Of a DNA stretch of 64,000 nt, positions 1-8,377 are shown piece after piece. Each line of letters starts with the position of its first letter. Position 1 is the stretch's first letter. The stretch is from NCBI GenBank assembly GCA_012839295.1, contig DUNO01000013.1, forward strand, positions 1 through 64,000, given 5' to 3'. The position numbers and the translations under genes are program-made. The stretch comes from Clostridiales bacterium. GTDB taxonomy: Bacteria; Bacillota; Clostridia; Lachnospirales; Lachnospiraceae. A model generated the notes under the pieces. The model saw only the letters and a program-made list of their open reading frames with translations, was not told the DNA's origin and did not search any database.

Positions 1-2552
1 AAACGGCATATGAGATGGCTACAACGGTTGCTGGAATGGCGGGCGATGTTGCATCTTTTTATGATATGAGTTCCGATGAAGCATTTACAAAGTTGAAATC
101 TATTTGGACTGGAGAAACGGAAAGTCTTAAGGATTTAGGTATTGTAATGACGCAGACGGCTCTCGATCAGTATGCCTTAAATAATGGCTTTGGCAAGACT
201 ACAAGCCAAATGTCTGAACAAACAAAATTGATGCTCAGATATCAATATGTTATGGACGGCTTATCGGCAGCGAATGGAGATTTCGCAAAAACGAGCGGTA
301 GTTGGGCGAATCAAGTTAGGGTTTTAACGCTGAGATTCGACAGTTTTAAGGCTACATTAGGGCAAGGCTTTATAAATCTATTTACGCCTCTTATACAAGC
401 TTTAAATATCCTAATGGAGAAACTCCAAGGTGCTGCCAATGCTTTTAAGTCATTTACCGAATTAGTAACAGGAAAGACAATGGAAACCTCTGCTGGAGCT
501 ATAGCTACAAACGCACTCGACGCAACCAGTAATATTCTTGGAATGGGTGATGCTGCTGAATCTAGCGCAAAGAAAGCATCTAAATCATTAGCTGGATTCG
601 ATGAACTTAATGTGCTGTCAAGTCAAGCGGCTGGTGACAGTGCAACATCTCCTACGGGTGGATCAAGCGGTATGTCTACTGGAACAGATACAGCGCAAAC
701 AGATGGTGTTAATGAATCCCTGGATAATACGATAACAGCTCTTGATAAAATAAAGAGTAGGCTTAATGAATTATCCGGTTTATTTAAACAAGGGTTATCT
801 ATCGGATTGAACGGTGCAAGTTTTGATAATGTTATCAGCCATATCGGCGGTATAAAAGATTCTCTTATCGATATATTTGCTGATAAAAAGGTGTTATCAT
901 CTGCCAATAACTGGATTAATACGGTCACAGTATCACTAGGTAAAATCACTGGCAGCGCTGCAAGTATTGGGCTAACATTTGTTGAATTGTATTTTGGTAG
1001 CATTGATAAATATATAGATCAGAATAAGGATTTTATAAAAGGTAAGATTATATCCATTTTCGATTTATCATCGGATATATCTACATTAGTATCGGACTTT
1101 ATAGTTGCGATAGCAGACATATTCACCGTATTCAAGGGTGACAATGCTAAACAAATCGGCGCAGACGTAATCGCTATTTTTAGTAATAGCTTTTTAAGCG
1201 CATTAGAAATAGTTTTAAAATTTGGGCGTGATGCAATAGAAGCCATAACCAAGCCATTTATCGATAATAAAGATAAAATTAAAGAAGCCCTTGACAATAT
1301 GCTCGGAGTGGTGTCGGAAGTTGTAGGCGGTATAAAGGATTTTTTAAGCAATACCTTTGAAGCAATTAATAAATCCTATGATGAGTATATAGCTCCTGCG
1401 CTAGACAAGTTTAGCAGTGGATTTGATACAGTTTTCAGTGCAGTGCTAGATGCTTATAACAAATACTTGGCTCCTACCATAAAAAATATTTCGGAAAAAT
1501 TACGTGAATTAATCAATGGACCAGTATCAGATGTGGTACAAAAATTTACTGATTTCGTTGGGAAACTTGTTGATGGCATTGCAACTATATGGGAAGAGAC
1601 GCTCGCCCCTTTTGTTGCATGGATTATCGAGAATGTGGTACCGATATTAAGTGATGCTTTTGGGGTAGTTGGGGATTTATTTGTTTCTATTGCAACAACA
1701 GTTGCTACAGTTGTAGGCGATATTCTGGATGCTCTTGGTGGTCTAATTGACTTTATCGTAGGCGTATTTACAGGGGATTGGGAAAAAGCCTGGGGCGGAA
1801 TCAAAACCTTCTTTAGTGGCATTGTGCAAGCCATAAAAGATCTCGTTAGCCCAATTGGTAACTTTTTCAAGACTAACTTCGAAGCTGCATGGATGAATGT
1901 AAAAACCGCATTCAGCGGAGTAAAGACCTGGTTTGAAAACAAATACAATGATATCACTGGTGTGTTTAAAAACATTCCTACATGGTTTAAAAATAAGTTT
2001 ACCGAAGCTTGGACAGCAGTTAAGAACGTGTTCTCTACCGGTGGGAAAATCTTCGACGGTATAAAAGACGGAATTGCCGATACATTCAAGACTGTAGTTA
2101 ACGGGCTTATCAACGGTATTAATAGAATTATTAAGGCTCCATTTGATAAGATCAATTCTATGCTTAATACGATCCGTGATGTCAGTGTCTTAGGAATCAC
2201 GCCATTTAAAAATTTATGGTCAAGTAATCCGCTGTCAGTCCCTCAAATCCCGGCTTTAGCACAGGGCGGATATGTTGGAGCTAACCAGCCGCAGCTTGCC
2301 ATGATCGGGGATAATAAGAGGGAAGGGGAAATTGTATCTCCGGAGAGTAAGTTCCAGGAGATGCTTAATGCAGCTGCCAAGCTATCTGGCGGTGGAGGTA
2401 TCACGGAAGAAACCTTATACCGTGTTATGACGAGAGTGTTCAGGGAAAACCAGCTGGTGGCCGAAGCTGACCAAAACGGAATAATTAAATTAGTAAAGAA
2501 GGCAAACGATGAACACCGGAAGAGCACAGGCAAGGCTTTGTTTGGATATTAG
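1..2552 (+). CDS. Phage tail tape measure protein, 5' end cut by the window
   Basis: The frame is open to the first base, so the true start lies outside; the visible part is about 850 residues. Tape measure proteins set tail length and pass through the tail during DNA ejection. Evidence is the long, low-complexity helical sequence, the hydrophobic stretch around residues 545-640 (rich in V, I, F and G) typical of the membrane-interacting part, repeated 'W-K-K-F/A-W' segments around 620-690, and a C-terminal tail of the 'GGYVGANQPQLAMIGDNKRE' kind that is common at the end of these proteins. It is followed 17 bases later by small tail genes, which is the normal siphovirus order. The family call is firm; the missing N-terminus cannot be judged. 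Confidence 0.9.
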   Translation, partial: TAYEMATTVAGMAGDVASFYDMSSDEAFTKLKSIWTGETESLKDLGIVMTQTALDQYALNNGFGKTTSQMSEQTKLMLRYQYVMDGLSAANGDFAKTSGSWANQVRVLTLRFDSFKATLGQGFINLFTPLIQALNILMEKLQGAANAFKSFTELVTGKTMETSAGAIATNALDATSNILGMGDAAESSAKKASKSLAGFDELNVLSSQAAGDSATSPTGGSSGMSTGTDTAQTDGVNESLDNTITALDKIKSRLNELSGLFKQGLSIGLNGASFDNVISHIGGIKDSLIDIFADKKVLSSANNWINTVTVSLGKITGSAASIGLTFVELYFGSIDKYIDQNKDFIKGKIISIFDLSSDISTLVSDFIVAIADIFTVFKGDNAKQIGADVIAIFSNSFLSALEIVLKFGRDAIEAITKPFIDNKDKIKEALDNMLGVVSEVVGGIKDFLSNTFEAINKSYDEYIAPALDKFSSGFDTVFSAVLDAYNKYLAPTIKNISEKLRELINGPVSDVVQKFTDFVGKLVDGIATIWEETLAPFVAWIIENVVPILSDAFGVVGDLFVSIATTVATVVGDILDALGGLIDFIVGVFTGDWEKAWGGIKTFFSGIVQAIKDLVSPIGNFFKTNFEAAWMNVKTAFSGVKTWFENKYNDITGVFKNIPTWFKNKFTEAWTAVKNVFSTGGKIFDGIKDGIADTFKTVVNGLINGINRIIKAPFDKINSMLNTIRDVSVLGITPFKNLWSSNPLSVPQIPALAQGGYVGANQPQLAMIGDNKREGEIVSPESKFQEMLNAAAKLSGGGGITEETLYRVMTRVFRENQLVAEADQNGIIKLVKKANDEHRKSTGKALFGY

Positions 2553-2569
2553 GAAAGGAGGGGCTGCCA

Positions 2570-2971
2570 ATGGCTTTTGCAGGATATTTATTAAAAATTA
2601 ACGGGACGGTCTTTCCTGGTACTTATATACTCAGGGACACCTGGAATACTAACCCTGACCAGATACAGGACGATGATTCTTTTATAGATGGTGACGGAGT
2701 ACTCGACCGTGACATACTCCCACATACCAGAAGTAAAATCGAATTCAGTACCGTGCCATATTTAAATCTGAATGAAAAAATGGCTATGCAGGAAATCCTG
2801 CCAACAAGCCGCACTGAAAGAATACGGGTGACGGCCCAATACTGGAATGATGATACCAATGAATATAAGACAGGCTACTTTTACATACCGGATATAAATT
2901 ACCCAATCTATGACACTACCGACACGGACATCCTGTATAACTCAATCCGTGTCGCCCTTATAGAATACTAA
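2570..2971 (+). CDS. Small phage tail/baseplate protein (DUF6711-like)
   Basis: A 133-residue protein between the tape measure gene and the large tail protein, preceded by a good AGGAGG-type site. It has no signal peptide or membrane segment and is rich in short beta-type stretches. The position is where siphovirus genomes encode distal tail or hub components. The sequence pattern (start with 'LKINGTVFPG', middle 'RTERIRVTAQYW') recalls the DUF6711 family found next to tape measure genes in clostridial phages. That family name is from memory and was not searched. Its role is inferred from position only: a connector between the tail tube end and the receptor-binding machinery. Confidence 0.65.
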   Translation: MAFAGYLLKINGTVFPGTYILRDTWNTNPDQIQDDDSFIDGDGVLDRDILPHTRSKIEFSTVPYLNLNEKMAMQEILPTSRTERIRVTAQYWNDDTNEYKTGYFYIPDINYPIYDTTDTDILYNSIRVALIEY

Positions 2972-2982
2972 GGAGGGGCGAT

Positions 2983-5307
2983 ATGCTGAATGTGAGTCCG
3001 GAACTAAAAACGTTATACAAGACAGTCAAAACCCCCAAATGTTATTCCATATATTTCCCATCACTGGAGTTATCCGTTAATGAGCCAGGTAAAAATAATA
3101 AAATGGTGTCAAAAAGCTTCGAGCTTAAGGAACGCCTTTGTTCGGATGATGGGCTGAAATACGGGGAATGCGTGGCTTCCCAGATCAAATTCACCTTAGC
3201 TGATGTGGCTGCAGATATAAAAAACCATGAATTCGTAATTGACCAGAAGATATCCGGATTTGATGTCCATTTCGGAATTTATAAAGTTGAGTCCGTGGAA
3301 AAACAAAATAACCTCAGGTTTAAGGATATTGTCGCATATGACCGCATGAAGAATATCGAGGTTGATGCTGCTGAGTGGTACAATGGACTGACCTTCCCCC
3401 TGACCCTGTCGGAATTCAGGGCCTCATTTTTGTCATTTGTAGGACTCGAACAGGATATAAGCAAGCTTCCACTCCCAAATGACGGAATGACCGTAGAAAA
3501 GACAATTAGCGTGTCACAGCTGGCAGGGCGGGCGGTGATAGAGGCCTGCGAGGAAGTAAACGGATGCTTTGGACATATTGACCGGGAGGGGAAATTTACA
3601 CATATTATTCTCGCGCCTGGATATGGGGATTACCCAACGGATGATTATCCTACTGACGATTATCCGGTTAGCGAGGCAGATACATCCTACACCATGCCCA
3701 CAGACGAAACCATAACCGCCGGCATGAGGGAATCTATCAAGTTTGAAGAATATACTGTTAAAGAGATTACCAAACTAATTATCCGTCAGGACGATGATGA
3801 TATCGGGGCAATCGTTGGGGAGGGTTCCAACAGTTATATTATCCAGGATAACTTCCTCGTTTACGGCAAATCAGCTGCAGAGCTCGAAACAATAGCAACA
3901 AATATCTTCGGATATATCGCTAAAAGACCCTACAGGCCATATGAAAGTAGTAATATCGGTTTGCCATACGTCGAAATCGGTGACATGCTTGAGTTTGAGC
4001 AGAATGATCCGGTAAAAGGATATGTTTTTGGGCGTACACTAACAGGCATACATGGGCTAAGGGATATTTTTACGGCTGCCGGGCCAGAGGAGCAGACACA
4101 GAATTTTGGGCTTAATTACGAGATACAACAGATTAAAGGTAGGACAGCTAGAATAGTAAAAACCGTAGATGAAGTGAGCGTTAGCCTGTCTGACCTCGAA
4201 GAGAATGTTGACACATCATTTAATATCATGCATGGCGAGATTCAGTTAAAGGTAGATAAGGCCGGTGTTATAGCGGCTATCAACGTAAGCCCAGAAAACA
4301 TAAAAATTGCAGCAAGAAACATACAACTGGAAGGTATAGTGACAGCCAACAATTATTTTAAAATATTGCCAGACGGATCCATGGAGGCAGTTAATGGGAA
4401 ATTCAGCGGTCAATTAGTTGCTGCTACGGGAACTTTTTCAGGGAATTTAAGTGCAGCAGGAGGTACTTTTTCAGGTGCAATAATCGGCGGATCAATTAGT
4501 ATAGGAGGAAGATTTTCGGTTAATAGCAATGGGTATCTTACTGCCAGTGGCGCAACATTTACAGATGGGAAGATCACATCTAATGGTCCAAGCGGCAGGT
4601 TAGAAATGGATGGCGCTTATATCAATGGATATAATTCAAGCGGTGGGTTAATACTATTTATTGGTGCATCTGGAACTGTTAGTGCTGTAGCATTATATGC
4701 ACCTGATGGGTATTTAACCAGGGTCAACGGTGGTACGCCAATAACTAGTCTAAATTATGATAATAACACCTACGTTTTCCCTCCGAAAACTCACACACAT
4801 ACATCCTTATATGATGGAGTAGCAAAGGTTACGGCTTATGGTCCCAATTTTAGACCCCATAGCGACTCTGGGGACAATTCAATATCTTGCGGATCCCCTT
4901 CGTATCGATGGACGCAAGTTTTTGCAGCTACCCCAGTAATATCTACCTCGGACGCAACGCTGAAACAGCAAGGAAGAAGCCTTTCAGATGCTGAGCGAAG
5001 AGTTGCACAGAAAATCAAAGCCAACATTAAACTATTTAAGTTCAATGATGCCGTAGAGGCAAAGGGCGATGACGCAAGATGGCATACTGGTGTTTATGCG
5101 CAAGAAGTAAAGGGCTACTTTGAAGAAGAGGGACTTGACCCTTATCATTATGCTTTATTCTGTTCAGACACTTGGTACGAAAAAGACGGAAATGCCGTTG
5201 ACGAAAATGAAAAGCCGTATACTATAGAAGAAGAAGGGGTTATAGAGGTGACACAACTTGGACTTAGATATGCAGAATTATGGGGCTTTGTAATCGCATC
5301 ATTATAA
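2983..5307 (+). CDS. Tail-associated protein with C-terminal S74 intramolecular chaperone
   Basis: A 774-residue protein starting 11 bases after the previous gene with an AAGGAGGGG site. The first 380 residues resemble the tail-hub/endopeptidase type tail protein and include a short tandem 'DYPTD' repeat near residue 220. From about residue 470 a glycine-rich stalk with recurring 'GTFSG' units suggests a trimeric beta-structured fibre. The last 120 residues match the peptidase S74 chaperone of endosialidase: a 'TSDATLK' motif near residue 655 (the serine is the self-cleavage site in the family) followed by helical 'YAQEVKGYF'. The chaperone would trimerise the fibre and then cut itself off. 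This is probably the main side or tip fibre, with the smaller fibre gene at 6593 as a second receptor-binding component. Confidence 0.85.
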   Translation: MLNVSPELKTLYKTVKTPKCYSIYFPSLELSVNEPGKNNKMVSKSFELKERLCSDDGLKYGECVASQIKFTLADVAADIKNHEFVIDQKISGFDVHFGIYKVESVEKQNNLRFKDIVAYDRMKNIEVDAAEWYNGLTFPLTLSEFRASFLSFVGLEQDISKLPLPNDGMTVEKTISVSQLAGRAVIEACEEVNGCFGHIDREGKFTHIILAPGYGDYPTDDYPTDDYPVSEADTSYTMPTDETITAGMRESIKFEEYTVKEITKLIIRQDDDDIGAIVGEGSNSYIIQDNFLVYGKSAAELETIATNIFGYIAKRPYRPYESSNIGLPYVEIGDMLEFEQNDPVKGYVFGRTLTGIHGLRDIFTAAGPEEQTQNFGLNYEIQQIKGRTARIVKTVDEVSVSLSDLEENVDTSFNIMHGEIQLKVDKAGVIAAINVSPENIKIAARNIQLEGIVTANNYFKILPDGSMEAVNGKFSGQLVAATGTFSGNLSAAGGTFSGAIIGGSISIGGRFSVNSNGYLTASGATFTDGKITSNGPSGRLEMDGAYINGYNSSGGLILFIGASGTVSAVALYAPDGYLTRVNGGTPITSLNYDNNTYVFPPKTHTHTSLYDGVAKVTAYGPNFRPHSDSGDNSISCGSPSYRWTQVFAATPVISTSDATLKQQGRSLSDAERRVAQKIKANIKLFKFNDAVEAKGDDARWHTGVYAQEVKGYFEEEGLDPYHYALFCSDTWYEKDGNAVDENEKPYTIEEEGVIEVTQLGLRYAELWGFVIASL

Positions 5308-5332
5308 TATAATTAGAATATTTTAATAGATA

Positions 5333-5360
5333 TTGTAAAATATTACATAAGTGATATAAT
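5333..5360 (+). promoter_or_regulatory. Sigma-A promoter for the secreted Ig-like protein
   Basis: TTGTAA (5333-5338), 16 bases, then TATAAT (5355-5360) preceded by TG, which makes an extended -10 element. It lies in an AT-rich stretch between the tail gene and the Big_2 protein gene. A private promoter inside a late phage operon suggests expression from the lysogen. Confidence 0.65.
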
Positions 5361-5379
5361 CAAGGTGGAGGTGTAATAT

Positions 5380-6330
5380 ATGAAGCGAATTTATAAAATA
5401 TTCTTATGTTCATTATTTTTTGTGTTTTTATTTAGTAGTCGAGTTAATGCTGACCAAGCGAGTTTCTCTGTTATTGGTGTTGATGATTCCAGTTATAGCC
5501 CTCACTTTTTTTTGATAGTAAATGTAGATGGAGGTGGTTCAGACGTTGTAAATGCATACATCGGGAAATCAATGAATCGATATATTGTTAATGGTATAAT
5601 GTTTAAAGGAAAAGAAATAATTGAAGGCAAATATACATGGGAAAATCCAGATTACGTAATAGTAAAAGGTGATCAATATGTAAATTTAATATTTACATCT
5701 GACAACAACTTGAAATTAACATTAAAAATTTATCTAAACGGTGTAGAAATGCCAGTAAAAGAAAAAGTCCCGGTATCAATTGACGAAAGAGATGTTGTCC
5801 CGGAGGAGCCTGCTGTAGTAGGAGAAGTAACCACTCCATCCCTTACCGTTACATCCGTAACGTTGGCCACTTCAACGGCCTATGACATTAACATTGTAGA
5901 TAATATAAAGGGAACCAAATACGCATTTGAGAGCAGCAACCCTAAGGTAGCAACCGTAAACCCTAAGAATGGCATAGTAAAGGCTGTAAAGCCGGGCAAT
6001 GCAACGATAACCTGCAATGCAACATTGCCCGATGGAAGGACGGAAACTCTTAAAAGTGATATCATAGTGGGCTATGACGAAAACGCCCCCATGCTGACAG
6101 AAGAAGCGCTTGACCTATCAATTAATGATGTCTTTTACATCACTGTAGAAAATCAAATAGCGAAGAGTAAATATAAATATGCTTCCAGCGATTGGTCAAA
6201 GGTTCGTGTCAATTCTGCATCCGGAAAGATTAGGGCGGTCGGGGAAGGCGAGGCATATGTCACCTGCACGATCACCACGCCGGATAAACAGGTTATAGTC
6301 CTACGGTGTGACATAACCATTACAAATTAA
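5380..6330 (+). CDS. Secreted prophage protein with two Big_2 Ig-like domains
   Basis: A 316-residue protein with a clear signal peptide (basic 'MKR', hydrophobic 'IFLCSLFFVFLF', cleavage near residue 24). Residues 25-140 form a domain I do not recognise. Residues 150-228 and 229-316 are two Big_2-like Ig folds with the family pattern 'Y..ESSNPKVATVN..GIVKAVKPGNATITC'. Such domains mediate adhesion or decorate virions and cell surfaces. It has its own promoter 20 bases upstream and a terminator right after it, so it is a self-contained unit within the tail operon. The signal peptide argues for export from the lysogen rather than assembly into the phage tail. Likely a lysogenic-conversion factor; its target is unknown. 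Confidence 0.75.
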   Translation: MKRIYKIFLCSLFFVFLFSSRVNADQASFSVIGVDDSSYSPHFFLIVNVDGGGSDVVNAYIGKSMNRYIVNGIMFKGKEIIEGKYTWENPDYVIVKGDQYVNLIFTSDNNLKLTLKIYLNGVEMPVKEKVPVSIDERDVVPEEPAVVGEVTTPSLTVTSVTLATSTAYDINIVDNIKGTKYAFESSNPKVATVNPKNGIVKAVKPGNATITCNATLPDGRTETLKSDIIVGYDENAPMLTEEALDLSINDVFYITVENQIAKSKYKYASSDWSKVRVNSASGKIRAVGEGEAYVTCTITTPDKQVIVLRCDITITN

Positions 6331-6351
6331 AACTAAATATTCTATTAACCA

Positions 6352-6382
6352 GGGCAGCACCTATGTGGTAGCTGCTCTTTTT
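6352..6382 (+). terminator. Rho-independent terminator after the Big_2 gene
   Basis: Stem GGGCAGC (6352-6358) pairs with GCTGCTC (6371-6377, one G-T pair), with an inner ACC/GGT extension, followed by a run of five T. It closes the promoter-gene-terminator module that starts at 5333. Confidence 0.65.
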
Positions 6383-6405
6383 GTGCACGAAAGGATGGAC
6401 ACCGC

Positions 6406-6618
6406 ATGGAAAAGGGAATAAACCTACAGATCCATGAGTTGAAGGAAAACATGACACAGGTGATCAATGACGCGAAGCTGCCGATTGCAGTAGTCCAGAT
6501 GGCTCTATTTGAGCTTACGGCTCAGGTAAACAATATATCAGCCCAGACAATCGAAAATGAGCGAAAAGCTTACCAGGAAGGAGAGAACCAAAATGGCAAA
6601 GAGATACATACGGATTAA
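6406..6618 (+). CDS. Small phage protein upstream of the tail fibre
   Basis: A 70-residue, mostly helical protein with no membrane segment or known motif. Its start follows a GAAAGGATGG stretch. Its 3' end overlaps the tail-fibre gene by 26 bases, so the two are probably translationally coupled. Small helical proteins of this size are common between baseplate genes and fibre genes in clostridial prophages and may act as a fibre chaperone or connector. That role is inferred from the neighbourhood only. Confidence 0.6.
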   Translation: MEKGINLQIHELKENMTQVINDAKLPIAVVQMALFELTAQVNNISAQTIENERKAYQEGENQNGKEIHTD

Positions 6619-7126
6619 CTGGCAGAATAGTCCTTCCACGGCTACACCAAGGAATGCTGCTAACCTAAACTGGATGGATAAAGGCATAGATGATTGTGAC
6701 AATGCCATAGAGGATTTATATAGTGTAAAGGCAGCAAAAGCAGATATAGTAAATGTACAGACAAACAATCCAGAGAAGATGTGTGGAGCTGCCCTGGCCT
6801 ACGCCATGGGACAACAGCTTAGTACGCTAAATGATAATTTGTCCGCAAAGGCCAACATAAGCGATTCCATGACCTACAAAACAACTGCAAGTACAACGAT
6901 AGCCGGGATATTGCAGCCCGGGATGTACTATGCTTATGAGGGACCCGTAATATTTTCGGACTGGCCAGCAGTCATGGCAGCAACGCCATATGGCATTGTA
7001 ACTATAAGCATAGCCGGAAACTATAAGACAGTCCAAATAATTGCTTTTGATGGCACTGTTACTGTTTGCAAGATGATATTTGGAGCAGTGGTAGGCAGCT
7101 CCATAGTTTGGGGAACCGTGGTATAA
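6593..7126 (+). CDS. Phage tail fibre, expressed version with current tip
   Basis: A 177-residue protein. I chose the ATG at 6593 because AAGGAGAG lies about 9 bases upstream and because the N-terminus 'MAKRYIRINWQNSPSTATP' followed by 'RNAANLNWMDKGI' is a recurrent virion-attachment module of clostridial tail fibres. Residues 1-75 are this conserved base. At residues 77-82 the sequence reads 'LSTLND', and the last 95 residues are a variable tip rich in beta structure. The codons for 'LND' hold the same short DNA site that begins three other, unused tip cassettes. The gene ends 8 bases before a reversed alternative tip (7135-7491). The tip probably sets host-receptor specificity and may be exchangeable by inversion. 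Confidence 0.75.
   Translation: MAKRYIRINWQNSPSTATPRNAANLNWMDKGIDDCDNAIEDLYSVKAAKADIVNVQTNNPEKMCGAALAYAMGQQLSTLNDNLSAKANISDSMTYKTTASTTIAGILQPGMYYAYEGPVIFSDWPAVMAATPYGIVTISIAGNYKTVQIIAFDGTVTVCKMIFGAVVGSSIVWGTVV
6826..6839 (+). repeat. Tail-tip crossover site A (in the expressed fibre)
   Basis: CTAAATGATAATTT inside the fibre gene, coding for 'LNDNL'. Its first 11 bases are identical to the core of site B at 7449-7469 (opposite orientation) and site C at 10610-10630; site D at 11256-11284 shares the last 10. The shared reading frame at each copy suggests that recombination here would keep the fibre in frame. Confidence 0.55.
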
Positions 7127-7134
7127 ATAGCTAG

Positions 7135-7491
7135 TTAATAAATGACATCTACACCAACTATTGAATCTCCAATACTAAATGTAACTGAAATACCGTTTAC
7201 ATCCCACATAGCAGCCGGAACCAGGCCAATGATTCCTGGTGTTTCGCCAATCATGTATTGAGCATAAAAATTGGTATTCTGACCAAAAACCAATGATGGT
7301 ATTAATGCAACAGCGGTAACATTAGTAGGATTATACTTGATGGTAATCGCCAAAAAATTATACCCTGACATTGCGGGTAACGCGGTCGAAAAAGACATTC
7401 TCTGCCCAGAAGCAGCTGATCCCTGGTATAAGGCTTTGTGTTTCAAGGCTAACTTATCATTTAGTGAACCAACATAAAAACAATTCAACAT
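7135..7491 (-). CDS. Silent alternative tail-fibre tip cassette 1 (reversed)
   Basis: A 118-codon open frame on the opposite strand, ending 8 bases from the end of the fibre gene. It begins with a few residues, then 'GSLNDKL' at the same site where the expressed fibre has 'STLNDNL', followed by about 95 residues of beta-rich, tip-like sequence unrelated to the expressed tip. There is no convincing ribosome binding site and no fibre base domain, so it is unlikely to be made as a free protein. Inversion of the DNA between sites A and B would fuse it in frame to the fibre base. The tip family was not identified. Confidence 0.55.
   Translation of the reverse strand: MLNCFYVGSLNDKLALKHKALYQGSAASGQRMSFSTALPAMSGYNFLAITIKYNPTNVTAVALIPSLVFGQNTNFYAQYMIGETPGIIGLVPAAMWDVNGISVTFSIGDSIVGVDVIY
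7449..7469 (-). repeat. Tail-tip crossover site B
   Basis: Read on the minus strand, this 21-base sequence contains TTCACTAAATGATAAGTTAG and is identical to 10610-10630 on the plus strand. It starts tip cassette 1 and lies inverted relative to site A in the expressed fibre. Confidence 0.6.
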
Positions 7492-7512
7492 ATCATATAA
7501 AGTCGATTGTTA

Positions 7513-7539
7513 TTGATAATTCATTTAATCTGGTATAAT
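7513..7539 (+). promoter_or_regulatory. Extended -10 promoter for the two-gene prophage module
   Basis: TTGATA (7513-7518), 15 bases, TATAAT (7534-7539) preceded by TGG, an extended -10. It lies just outside tip cassette 1 and points into the 7576-8279 gene pair. Confidence 0.6.
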
Positions 7540-7575
7540 ATGTATATATTACTTATTATGCGAGGGGTCGTGCAA

Positions 7576-7944
7576 ATGAATATAAAATTGTTTTCCGGAC
7601 AATATGAAATAATTAACAGTAGCACTGTAATGCTATTTGACAAGGATTCTAACTTGATATTTGAAATTGATACTGGTGATTTTAAGTTTACAGTAGAGCT
7701 GTTATTTGTTGGGGATGGACAAGGAAATAAAATAATAAATAGAACAATCGATACAGAAAAAAATAAAATTACACTGGCATGCAATAATTTTACCAATGTT
7801 TTTGGAACTAATACGAGCATACCAGTTAGTATTGCGACCATAAATGGAAAAGGAATGTTTTTACATTTGGATGTGTCTCTTATGGAGGATGGGATCAGGA
7901 TAGTTAATTATACTATCTTTCTGGAAAGGAAGGATAATATATGA
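7576..7944 (+). CDS. Prophage module protein A, soluble, unknown function
   Basis: A 122-residue protein that I do not recognise. The ATG at 7576 is chosen because GAGGGG lies 8 bases upstream; longer in-frame versions would overlap the promoter. The sequence has no signal peptide or membrane segment and looks beta-rich, with alternating hydrophobic residues and many N and I. Its stop codon overlaps the start of the next gene (ATGA), so the two proteins are made together. Base composition is more AT-rich than that of the neighbouring lysis genes. The pairing of a soluble protein with a two-helix membrane protein under a private promoter recalls superinfection-exclusion or defence modules, but nothing in the sequence proves this. 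Confidence 0.6.
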   Translation: MNIKLFSGQYEIINSSTVMLFDKDSNLIFEIDTGDFKFTVELLFVGDGQGNKIINRTIDTEKNKITLACNNFTNVFGTNTSIPVSIATINGKGMFLHLDVSLMEDGIRIVNYTIFLERKDNI

Positions 7945-8279
7945 GCGAAAATAGTTCCCTGACTAGTAATGATCTTCTTGTAATTTTGAATACTCCAAAT
8001 TTTAGCAACCTTCCAAAAGAGCATAAAAAAATAATTCTAAATTCTTATGGCGATAATAAAAAAGGAGTGCTGGACAAAATGTTTGGAGATAACACTGAAA
8101 GAATTCCTATATATATTACATTTATTCTTTGTATGTCATTAATTTTAATAGCAACTATTTTTTCGTTGGTTGGCTATATCACTGGTAAAAGCGTAGACTT
8201 AGGCTTATGGAGTAGTATCATTCCAGTTATAACATTGGCATTAGGGTATATGTTCGGCAAGAATAACAAGAAGGAATAA
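7941..8279 (+). CDS. Prophage module protein B, two transmembrane helices
   Basis: A 112-residue protein overlapping the previous gene by 4 bases. Residues 1-55 are a soluble, helical N-terminal part with 'NTPNFSNLPKEHKKIILN'. Residues about 58-78 and 85-105 are two membrane helices with a short loop, followed by a basic tail 'GKNNKKE'. No known family is evident. The gene is closed by a terminator 10 bases later. A membrane protein co-expressed with a soluble partner from a lysogen-type promoter would fit a pore-forming effector or an exclusion protein that blocks DNA entry. A late holin-like role is less likely, because the lysis genes form a separate set after 8742. Confidence 0.6.
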   Translation: MSENSSLTSNDLLVILNTPNFSNLPKEHKKIILNSYGDNKKGVLDKMFGDNTERIPIYITFILCMSLILIATIFSLVGYITGKSVDLGLWSSIIPVITLALGYMFGKNNKKE

Positions 8280-8288
8280 CTAAAATAT

Positions 8289-8312
8289 AAGAGCGCATAG
8301 CAGCGCTCTTTT
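8289..8312 (+). terminator. Terminator of the two-gene prophage module
   Basis: Perfect 8-base stem AAGAGCGC (8289-8296) and GCGCTCTT (8303-8310) with a six-base loop, followed by T residues. Confidence 0.8.
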
Positions 8313-8332
8313 CAATATTAACCTATTAACCA

Positions 8333-8355
8333 AAGTCCTCTAAGGGCTTATTTTT
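8333..8355 (+). terminator. Weak hairpin with T-run before the 8378 gene
   Basis: AAGTCCT (8333-8339) pairs with AGGGCTT (8343-8349, one wobble pair) with a three-base loop, followed by ATTTTT. A related stretch without a clear stem (GGGCGCTTATTTTTATG) precedes the 8742 gene, so this may be a recurring late-gene leader rather than a strict terminator. Confidence 0.4.
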
Positions 8356-8377
8356 ATGCAGAGAAAGGAAAAAATCT

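Noticed and set aside
1019-2533. Several long minus-strand frames within the tape measure gene
   Set aside because: They are shadows of the coding strand, without ribosome sites or recognisable domains.
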